A DNA stretch of 64,000 nt from Streptomyces sp. SirexAA-E (lineage in GTDB: Bacteria; Actinomycetota; Actinomycetes; Streptomycetales; Streptomycetaceae), in assembly GCF_000177195.2 (NCBI RefSeq), contig NC_015953.1, positions 6,262,001 to 6,326,000 on the forward strand, read 5' to 3'. The notes beneath the pieces were generated by a model. That model worked only from the letters and a program-made list of their open reading frames with translations, was not told where the DNA came from and searched no databases. Position numbers and translations under genes: made by a program. Position 1 is the stretch's first letter; each line of letters opens with the position of its first letter. Shown here piece by piece: positions 16,732 through 27,000 of the stretch.

Positions 16732-18017
16732 CCGGTGCCGGATTCGGCGCGTTCGTGCGCCGGGCCCACGACGCCGGGCGGCTGGTCGTGCAGCCCCGGA
16801 TGGGCATGAGCAACCCGGAGCGCATGCGCGCCGGGCTGCTCGCCACCCGGGACGCCGACGCGACGACCGTCGGCACCCTCACCCTGGACAGCTACACCCG
16901 GGTCGGTGACCTGGAGTCGGCGCAACTCGCCGTCCTCGAAGGGGTCGACCTCAACGGCTACCCGCTGGTGAGCCACGAGACGGCCACCACCCGCCGGGTC
17001 CTGGACCGCGTCCACGGCCCGCACTTCCCGGTCCAGGTGCGGCACGGCTCGGCGGCGCCCCAGCACATCTTCCGGGCGCTGACGGCCGTGGGACTCGACG
17101 CCTCGGAGGGCGGGCCCGTCTCCTACTGCCTCCCCTACGGCAGGGTCCCCCTGCGCGAGTCCGTCGCCCACTGGACGGAATCCTGCGAACTGCTCGCCAC
17201 GCTCCGCGAGACCGGTGCCGAACCGCACCTGGAGACCTTCGGGGGGTGTGTGCTCGGCCAGCTCTGCCCACCCGGTCTGCTCGTCGCGGTCAGCGTGCTG
17301 GAGGCGCTGTTCTTCCGCCGGCACGGAATCCGGAGCATTTCGGTGAGTTACGCCCAGCAGACGAATGGGCGTCAGGACTCCGAGGCGATCGCCGCGTTAC
17401 GCAGCCTGTGCACGCGGTTCCTTTCGGACACCGAATGGCATGTGGTCGTCTACGCCTACATGGGATTGTTCCCGGAAACCGAGCACGGCGCCCGCCGACT
17501 GCTCGCGCAGGCCGCCGAACTGGCCGTCGGGAGCGGTTCCGAGCGCCTCATCGTGAAAACCGTCGCCGAATCCCGGCGCATCCCCTCCGTGGCGGAGAAC
17601 GTGGCCGCGCTGGAATACGCGGCCGCGGTCGCCGCGCGCACCGGCCCCGACCCCCTGGAGGGCACCGCGACGGAGACGTACGCCGAGGCGTACGCGCTGG
17701 TCGACGCGGTGCTGAACCTGGACGACGACCTCGGGACCGCACTGCTGAGGGCGTTCGCCGAGGGCCGGCTGGACGTGCCCTACTGCCTGCATCCGGACAA
17801 CGCGGGACTGAGCCGGAGTTACATCGCCGAGGACGGCAGGCTGCGCTGGTCGGACGTGGGGAGGATGCCGCTGTCCGGCGTCACCGCCGCGCGCCCCGCC
17901 CACACCGTCACCTCGTCGGAACTGCTCGATTCCCTCTCCTACGTCCGGCGTTCGTACGACTTCGACACCCCCAGGGAAGAGGGGAATTCGCCCGGCCCGG
18001 CCCCTAGGGGTGCCTAA
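16728..18017 (+). CDS. vinI-like: Glutamate mutase large (catalytic) subunit
   Basis: Catalytic TIM-barrel subunit of glutamate mutase (MutE/GlmE family), 429 aa, GTG start overlapping the small-subunit stop (GTGA). Family-like stretches include QPRMGMSNPERM, LDSYTRVGD and SVSYAQQTNGRQDSEA. It is somewhat shorter than the clostridial enzyme (about 480 residues), as I recall for secondary-metabolism copies. Codon 224 at 17397-17399 is TTA, rare in Streptomyces, making 3-methylaspartate supply dependent on the bldA tRNA. The TAA stop lies inside the second repeat of the PKS promoter at 18005-18049. It supplies the starter precursor. Confidence 0.9.
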   Translation: MTGAGFGAFVRRAHDAGRLVVQPRMGMSNPERMRAGLLATRDADATTVGTLTLDSYTRVGDLESAQLAVLEGVDLNGYPLVSHETATTRRVLDRVHGPHFPVQVRHGSAAPQHIFRALTAVGLDASEGGPVSYCLPYGRVPLRESVAHWTESCELLATLRETGAEPHLETFGGCVLGQLCPPGLLVAVSVLEALFFRRHGIRSISVSYAQQTNGRQDSEAIAALRSLCTRFLSDTEWHVVVYAYMGLFPETEHGARRLLAQAAELAVGSGSERLIVKTVAESRRIPSVAENVAALEYAAAVAARTGPDPLEGTATETYAEAYALVDAVLNLDDDLGTALLRAFAEGRLDVPYCLHPDNAGLSRSYIAEDGRLRWSDVGRMPLSGVTAARPAHTVTSSELLDSLSYVRRSYDFDTPREEGNSPGPAPRGA

Positions 18018-18049
18018 GGGTGTGGCCTTTTCGGGGTCGTCATTACGGT
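18005..18049 (+). promoter_or_regulatory. Cluster-type promoter/operator for the first PKS gene
   Basis: TAGGGG at 18005-18010 and TAAGGG at 18015-18020 (10 bp apart), then TACGGT at 18044-18049 as -10, 29 bp after the start of the second repeat. The second repeat includes the TAA stop of the glutamate mutase gene. This gives the PKS genes their own promoter and rules out the upstream GTG at 18048 as a translation start. Confidence 0.65.
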
Positions 18050-18095
18050 GAGGAAAAGGTGGAAAACCGTGTCGGTCGAAAGTGGAGATGCGTGG

Positions 18096-21000
18096 ATGAA
18101 CGGGCCCGGATCCGAATCAGCCCTGGCGCGACTGCTCGCCCAGGCCGCACCGACGCAGCACCGCAGGCTGGTGACGGACCTCGTGCGCACCGCCGTGACC
18201 GAGGCGGTGGAGGCGGCCCGGCCGGGCACCTCGCGGACGCTGGACCCGGCCGTACCGCTCGCCGAACAGGGGCTCGACTCGCTCGCGGCGGTCGACCTGC
18301 ACCGGAGGCTGACCGAGCGGACCGGCCTCGACCTGCCGGTCGGCCTCGCCTACGACTGCCCGACCGTGCGCGACCTGGCCGACCGGCTGCTGGCAGGGGA
18401 GCGGGTCCCGGACGGCACAGCGCCGGAACCGGCCGGTGACGGCCACTCCGACGAGCCCGTGGCGATCGTCGGCATCGGCTGCCGCTTCCCCGGCGGCATC
18501 GGGACACCGGCCGACCTGTGGCGCCTGCTGGCCGACGGCGGCGAGGTGCTCTCGGACTTCCCCCGGGACCGGGGCTGGGACCTGGAGCAGCTCTTCGACG
18601 AGGACCCGGACGCTCCCGGCAGCTCCTACGCCCGCACCGGCGGATTCCTCGACACGGCCACCGAGTTCGACGCCGACTTCTTCGGCATCAGCCCGCGCGA
18701 GTCGCTGGCCATGGACCCGCAGCAGCGACTGGTCCTGGAGACCTCCTGGCTCGCCCTGGAGGACGCCGGCATCGACCCCGGCACGCTCCGCCGCACCGCC
18801 GCCGGCATGTTCTTCGGGGCCGAGGTGCAGGAGTACGGTCCACGCCTGCACGACGCGCCGGACGGCCTCGACGCCCATCTGCTGGCCGGCAACGCCTCCA
18901 GCGTCATCTCCGGCCGCGTCGCCTACGTACTGGGCACCGAGGGACCCGCCGTCACCGTCGACACCGCCTGCTCCGCCTCGCTGGTCGCCGTCCACCTGGC
19001 CCGCCGCTCGCTGCAGCAGGGCGAGTCCTCGCTGGCGCTGGCCGGCGGGGTGGCGGTGATGGGCGGGCCGGGTGTCTTCACCGCGTTCAGCAGACAGCGC
19101 GGTCTGTCCGCCGACGGCCGCTGCAAGGCATTCGCCGCCGCCGCGGACGGGACGGGCTTCGCCGAAGGGGTCGGCGTCCTGGTCCTGGAGCGGCTCTCCG
19201 ACGCCCGCCGCAACGGCCACCGGGTGCTCGCCGTCGTCCGGTCCTCCGCCGTCAACCAGGACGGTGCCTCCAACGGGCTCACCGCCCCCAACGGCACCGC
19301 GCAGCAGAAGCTGATCCGCCGGGCGCTGGCCGAAGCCGGGCTCGGCCCCGCCGACGTCGACGTGGTGGAGGCGCACGGCACGGGCACCCGGCTCGGCGAC
19401 CCCATCGAGGCGACCGCCCTCCTGGCCACCTACGGGCAGGACCGCCCGGCCGACGCCCCGCTGCTGCTCGGCTCGGTCAAGTCGAACCTGGGGCACACCC
19501 AGGCCGCCGCGGGCGTGGCCGGAGTGATCAAGACGGTCCTCGCCATGCGGCACGGCCGGATACCCGCGACCCTGCACGTCGACGCGCCCACCCCGCACGC
19601 AGCCTGGGAGTCCGGCAGCGTGGAACTGGTCACCGAACCGAGGCCCTGGCCCGAGACCGGCCGCCCCCGCCGGGCGGGCGTCTCCTCCTTCGGCGTCAGC
19701 GGCACCAACGCCCACGTCATCCTGGAGCAGCCGGAGGCCGACGACCGCGACGAGGTCCCGGACGAAGCCCCTTCGGACACGGGGGAGGCGCACACCGCCC
19801 CGGTCCCGCTCGTCTTCCCGCTGTCCGCGCGCGGCGAGGCCGCCCTGCGGGCCCGCGCCGCCGATCTGCTGCCCCTGGCCGACACCACACAACCGGCCGA
19901 CCTCGCCCACGCGCTGGCCACCACCCGCGCGGCACTGCCCGACCGGGCCGTCCTCGTCGCCGCCGACCGGGACGAGCTGCGGGAGGCGCTCTCCGCCGTG
20001 GCCTCGGGCTCGGCCCCCGTCCCCGGGCGGGCGGGCGGCGAACTCGGCTTCCTGTTCACCGGGCAGGGCAGCCAGCGCCTCGGCATGGGCCGCGAACTGG
20101 CCGCCGCCCTACCGGCGTTCGCCGACGCCCTCGACGAGGTCTGCGGCCACTTCGACCTCCAGCTCCCGCAGCCCCTCAAGAGCGTCCTGTTCGCCCGGCC
20201 GGGCACACCCGACGCGGAGCTGCTGCACCGCACCGAGTACGCGCAACCGGCCCTCTTCGCCGTCGAAGTCGCCCTGTACCGCCTGCTGGAGAGCTGGGGG
20301 GTGCGCCCGGACCACCTCGCCGGGCACTCCGTCGGCGAGATCGCCGCCGCGCACGTGGCCGGGGTCCTCACCCTGCAGGACGCCACCATCCTGGTCGCCG
20401 CACGCGGCCGGCTCATGCAGGGGCTGCCCGAGGGCGGTGCCATGGCCGCGGTCCGCGCCGCCGAGAGCGACGTCGCGCCGCTGCTCACCGAGCGCACCGG
20501 CATCGCCGCCGTGAACGGCCCCGCCTCCGTCGTGATCTCCGGCGACGTGGACGACGTGGAGCGCATCGCGGGCGAACTCGCCGCCCGCGGCCACGACACC
20601 AAACGCCTGCGCGTCAGCCACGCCTTCCACTCACCGCTGATGGAACCGATGCTGGCCGAGTTCCGCCGCGTCGCGCGCGTACTGGACTACGCCGAACCCA
20701 CCGTGCCGGTCGTGTCCACCGTGACCGGTGCCCCCGTCGGCGCGGAACTGTGCGACCCCGAGTACTGGGTGGACCACGTCCGTGCCCAGGTCCGCTTCCA
20801 CGACGCCGTGCGGTGGCTCGCCGACGCGGGCGTCCGGACGTTCCTGGAGATCGGCCCCGACGCCGTGCTGACCGCGATGGGGCCGGACTGCACGGACGCG
20901 CCCGGCACCGCCTTCCTGCCGGTGCTGCGGCGCGGGCGGCCCGAGGTCCGCGAGGCCGTCACCGCGCTCGCCGCGGCCCACGCCCGCGGCGTCCCCGTCG

Positions 21001-24000
21001 ACTGGGCACGGCACTACGCCGGCCAGGAAGCCCGCCGCGTCGAGCTGCCCGGCTACCCCTTCCAGCGCCGCCGCTTCTGGCTGGAACCGGGCGCCCCCGC
21101 CGATGCGACCGGCCTGGGGCAGATCACGGCCGGGCACCCGCTGCTGGCGGCCGTGGTCGCGGTCGGCGCGGAGGGCGTCGTCCTGACCGGACGCCTCTCC
21201 ACCCGCACCCACCCGTGGCTCGCGGACCACGTGATCGCCGGCCGCGTGCTGCTGCCCGGCACCGCCTTCGTCGAACTGGCCCTGCGGGCCGGTGACCACG
21301 TCGGCGCCACCGGCCTGGAGGAACTCACACTCGGCGCACCGCTGGTGCTCGCCCCGGACGAGCACGTCGCCGTCCAGGTGGCCGTCGGCGAGGCCGACGA
21401 CACCGGACGCCGCACGGTCAGCGTCCACTCGCGGGCGGGCGAGGACACGCCCTGGACCCGGCACGCGGCCGGTGTGCTCACCGACGCCGCCCCTCCGGCC
21501 GGGGGCACCGACGCGGGCGTGGGCACCGAGGCGGAGGCGTGGCCGCCGCCGGACGCCGAGCCGCTGGACGTCACGGAGGTCTACGCGGACCTCGCCGACC
21601 AGGGGTACGCCTACGGGCCCGTCTTCCAGGGCCTGCGCGCCGCCTGGCGGCACGGCGAGCACATCCTCGCCGAGGTCGCCCTGCCCGAGGACGCCACCGC
21701 CGACGCCACCCGCTTCCGACTCCACCCCGCGCTGCTGGACGCCGCGCTGCACGCCGCCGACCTCGACGCCCCGCCACGCGGCGAGGTGCTGCTGCCGTTC
21801 GCCTGGACCGGTGTCCGCCTGCACGCCACCGGCGCCACGGCCCTGCGCGTACGCATCACCCGGGGCGACGGCGACACCGTCGGACTGCACCTCGCCGACA
21901 CCACCGGCGCCCCCGTCGCCGACGTCGAGGCCATGACCTCCCTGCCCGTACCGGACACCGACGTCCTGTACACCGTGCGGTGGTCGCCGCACCCCCGGCC
22001 GGCGACCACCGCGCCCCTGCGCACCACCGTCCTCGACGGCGCCGCGCACCCGGCCGGTCCGCCGCACGACGGTCCCGGCGAGGAGGCGCTCGCCGCCGCC
22101 GTGGACGCGCTGTTCGGCGCCACCGCGCCGGACGCCGTGGTGTACCGCCCGGCCGGGCCGGCGGGCGCCGACGCGGCCGAGGCGCGCGCCCACGTCCTGG
22201 GCACCCTGCGCCTGCTGCGGATCTGGCAGGCGGACGAACGGGCGGCGGCCACCCGCCTCGTCGTCGTCACCGGTCCCCACAGCCCCGCCCACGCGGCGGT
22301 ACGCGGACTGGTCCGCTCGGCACAGGCCGAGAACCCCGGACGCTACGTCCTCCTCGAACACGACGGTCTGCCCTCCGAGGCCGAGCTGCGCCAGGCGCTC
22401 GCCACCGGTGAACCCGAACTCTCCCTCGCGGGCGGCCGGTTCGCCGTGGCCCGGCTGGCCGCCGAACCGGCAGCCGCACCCCGGCCGGCCGCCGACTGGG
22501 GCACCGTGCTGATCACCGGCGGCACCGGCGGTCTCGGCGCCCTGCTCGCCCGCCATCTGGTCCGCACCCACGGTGTACGCCGCCTGGTCCTCGCCGGCCG
22601 CCGGGGACACGCCCCCGAACTGCACGCCGAACTCACCGCGCTGGGAGCCGAGGTCACCGTCGCCGCCTGTGACGTCGGCGACCGGGAGGCGCTGCGCGAG
22701 CTGCTGGACCGGCACCCGGTCGACTCCGTCGTCCACGCCGCGGGCACCGTGCGCGACGGCATCGTCGAGAGCCTCACCGACGGCATGGTCGACGAGGTCT
22801 TCCACGCCAAGGCCGCAGGCGCCTGGCACCTGCACGAACTCACCCTCGACCGGGACCTCTCCCACTTCGTGCTGTTCTCCTCGCTGGCCGCCGTCCTCGA
22901 CGGACCGGGCCAGGGCAACTACGCGGCGGCCAACGCCTACCTGGACGCCCTCGCCGCCCACCGCGCGGCACACGGACTGCCCGCGACCGCCCTCGCCTGG
23001 AGCCTGTGGGCCACCGGCACCGGCATGGGTGCCGCACTGGACGCCGCCGCCCTGGAGCGCGTGGCCGCGTACGGCGTCCCCGGGCTGTCCGCCGAACACT
23101 CCCTGCGGCTCTTCGACGTGGCCGTGCGCTCCGGTGGCCCCCACCTCGTCCCCGTGGAGATCGACGCCGCCGCCGTACGCCGACGGCCCGACGGCCCGCC
23201 GCCGCTGCTGAGCTCCCTCGTCCGCCCCGTCACCCGCCGGGCCGCCGCCCACGCCGCGCCCCAGCCGGAGCGGGGCATGGCGCAGCTGCCCGCCGCCGAC
23301 CGGGAACGGGCTCTGCTGGAGCTGGTCCGCACCGAGGTGGCCGCGGTCCTGCGGCACGACTCCCCGTCCGCCGTCGACCCGGGGCGGGCCTTCACCGAGC
23401 TGGGCTTCGACTCGCTGGCCGCCGTCGAACTGCGCAACCGGCTCAACACCGTCACCGGACTGCGGCTGCCCGCCACCCTCGTCTTCGACCACCCCACCTC
23501 CCGAGCCCTCGCCGACCACATCCGGGACGCGCTCTTCGGCACCTCGCGGCCGGCCGCCGAGCCCGTCGCCGGACCGCGCCCCGCCGACGAGAGCGACCCC
23601 GTCGTCATCGTCGGCATGGGCTGCCGCTACCCCGGCGGCGTCCGCTCCCCGGAAGACCTCTGGCGCCTCGTCGCCGACGGCGTCGACGCGGTCGGCGACT
23701 TTCCCGCCGACCGCGGCTGGGACACCGACACCCTGTACGACCCCGAGCCCGGCACCCCCGGCCGCACCTACACACGCGAGGGTGCCTTCCTCCACGACGC
23801 GGCCGACTTCGACCCGGGCTTCTTCGGCATCGGCCCGCGCGAGGCCACCGCCATGGACCCGCAGCAGCGCCTGCTCCTCGAAGTCTCCTGGGAGGCCCTG
23901 GAGCGCTCCGCCATCGACCCGGCGGTCCTGCGCGGCTCACGCACCGGCGTGTTCGCGGGGGTGATGTACCACGACTACGGCACCTGGCTGACGGAGGTCC

Positions 24001-27000
24001 CCGACGACCTGGCCGCCTACCTGGGGAACGGCAGCCTGGGCAGCGTCGTCTCCGGCCGGGTCGCCTACGCCCTCGGCCTGGAGGGTCCGGCCGTCACCGT
24101 CGACACCGCCTGCTCCTCCTCGCTGGTCACCCTGCACCTGGCCGCGCAGGCGCTGCGGCAGGGTGAGTGCGACCTCGCGCTGGTCGGCGGCGTCACCGTC
24201 ATGTCGACCCCGGACACCTTCGTCGACTTCGCCCGGCAGCGCGGCCTGGCCGCCGACGGCCGCTGCAAGTCGTTCGCCGCGGCGGCCGACGGCACCGGCT
24301 GGGGCGAGGGCGTCGGCGTACTCGTCGTCGAACGCCTCTCCGACGCCCTGCGCAACGGCCACCGGGTGCTGGCCACGGTGCGCGGCTCCGCCGTCAACCA
24401 GGACGGCGCCTCCAACGGCCTGACCGCGCCCAACGGCCCCTCCCAGCAACGGGTGATCCGCGCGGCGCTGGCCGCCGCCGGGCTCACCCCGGCCGACGTC
24501 GACGCCGTCGAGGCGCACGGCACCGGCACCACGCTCGGCGACCCGATCGAGGCCCAGGCGCTGCTGGCCACCTACGGACAGGAGCGGCCGGACGACGCGC
24601 CGCTGTGGCTGGGGTCCGTCAAATCCAACATGGGCCACACCCAGGCCGCCGCCGGGGTCGCCGGAATCATCAAGATGGTCATGGCCATGGGACACGGCAC
24701 CCTGCCGCGCACCCTCCACGTCGACGCGCCCTCACCGCAGGTGGACTGGACGGCGGGCGCGGTGCGGCTCCTCACCGACGAGCGGCCCTGGCACACCCCG
24801 GACCGGCCGCGCCGCGCCGGGATCTCCTCCTTCGGGATCAGCGGCACCAACGCCCACGTCATCCTGGAGGAGTTCACCGGCGCCGAGGCCGAGCCCGCGG
24901 AGCCCGACCCGGCCACCGTCCCGCCCGTGTCCGCCCTCCCGGTCTCCGCACGCTCCCCGGAGGCACTGCGCGGACAGGCCGCCCGCCTGCGGGAGCTGAC
25001 CGGCACCGCGCCCGCCGACCTCGGCCTCGCCCTCGCCACCACCCGCGGCACCCACCCGCACCGCGCCGTCGTCCTGGCCACCGACGAGCGGCACACCGCC
25101 GAAGCGCTGGAGGCCCTGGCCCGCGGACACGAGGCCCCCGGCCTGCTCGTCACCGGCACCGCCACCGACGGCACCCTCGCCCACCTCTTCTCCGGGCAGG
25201 GCGCCCAGCGGCCCGGCATGGGCCGCGACTGGTACGACACCTACCCGGTCTACGCCGAGCACTTCGACCGCATCGCGGAGCTCTTCGCCAAGCACCTGGA
25301 ACGGCCGCTCGCCGAGGTGGTCTTCGGCGAACACCCCGACGTACTGGAGCAGACCGCCTACACCCAGGCCGCCCTGTTCACCACCCAGGTCGCCCTCCAC
25401 CGCCTGCTGGAGTCCTTCGGGATACGGCCCGCCTGGCTGGCCGGGCACTCCGTCGGCGAGTTCGCCGCCGCGCACGTCGCGGGGGTCTGGTCGCTGCAGG
25501 ACGCCGTGACCGCCGTCGCGGCACGCGGCCGGCTCATGCAGGCGCTGCCGCCCGGCGGCGCGATGGCCTCCGTACAGGCCTCGGAGGAGGAGGTGGCGCC
25601 GCTGCTGGACGAACGGTGCGGCATCGCCGCGGTCAACGGCCCGCGCGCCGTGGTCGTCTCCGGGGAGGAGGACGCCGTCGCCACCGTCGCCGCGCACTTC
25701 GCCACCACCCGGCGGCTGCGCGTCTCGCACGCCTTCCACTCGCCCCTCATGGAGCCCATGCTGGACGAGTTCCGCCAGGTCATGGCCGCCCTGCCGGCCG
25801 CGGAGCCGGTCCTGCCGATCGTCTCCACCCTCACCGGCGTCCAGGCCACGGCCGCCGAACTCGGCTCCGCCGACTACTGGGTGCGGCACGTACGGCAGAC
25901 CGTGCGCTTCGCCGACGCGGTCGGGACGCTGGCGGCGCAGGGCGTCGACACCTTCCTCGAACTGGGCGCCGCGCCCGTCCTGACGGCCCTGGGCCCGGAC
26001 TGCGTCCCCGACGCGGCGGAGACCGTGTTCGTCCCCACGGCCCGCAAGGACACCGCCCAGGTCCCCGGCCTGCTCGCCGCGCTGGCCGCCGTGCACACCC
26101 GGGGCACGGACGTCGACTGGGCGGTCCTGTACGAGGGTTACGCGGGACGCCGCACCGAGCTGCCCACCTACGCCTTCGAGCACCGCCCCTACTGGCTGCC
26201 GACGGCCGCCGCCAGGGGCGACGCCGCCGGGCACGGTCTCGCCACCGCCGACCACCCGCTCGTCAGCGCCCGCCTGGACCTGCCCGGCGACGCCGGGACG
26301 CTGCTCACCGGACGGATCTCCACCGCCACCCACCCCGTGCTCAGCCAGCACGCCGTGCTCGGCTCGGTGCTGGTACCCGGAGCCGCCCTCGTCGACCTCG
26401 CCCTGCACGCCGGCCGGCTGACCGGCCGGCCCGTGCTGGAGGAACTCACCCTCCAGGCCCCGCTGGCGCTGCCCGGCGACGAGGCCGTACGCCTCCAGGT
26501 CGCGGCGAGGCCCGACGGCTCGGTGGAGATCCACTCCCGGCCGGAGAACGCCCCCGAGGACGAGGACTGGACGCGCCACGCGACCGGCACCCTCACCGGC
26601 ACCGGCACCGACGCACCCGCCACGACCGCCCAGGCCGGCGCCTGGCCGCCCCCGGGGGCCGTCCCGCTCGACACCGCCGGCCTCTACCCGCGGCTGCACG
26701 GCGAGGGCTACGACTACGGCCCCGTCTTCCGCGGCGTACGGACCGCCTGGCGGCTCGGCGACACCGTCCTGGCCGAACTGGAACTGCCCGACGAGGCCCG
26801 GCAGGACGCCGCCCGGCACACCCTGCACCCCGCCCTGCTGGACTCCGCCCTGCACGCGACGTCCCTCACCGACGAGGGCCCCGGCGACGACACGCCCGCC
26901 GGCACGATCGCCCTCCCGTTCGCCTGGACCGGAGTCACCGCGCACGGCACAGGGGCGCTCGCCGCGCGCGTCCGCGTCACCCGGGGCGAGGACGGCACCC

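Noticed and set aside
18048..18095. Earlier GTG starts (18048, 18069) for the first PKS
   Set aside because: 18048 lies in the inferred -10 box. 18069 is possible but ATG 18096 has a better-spaced GGAG site.
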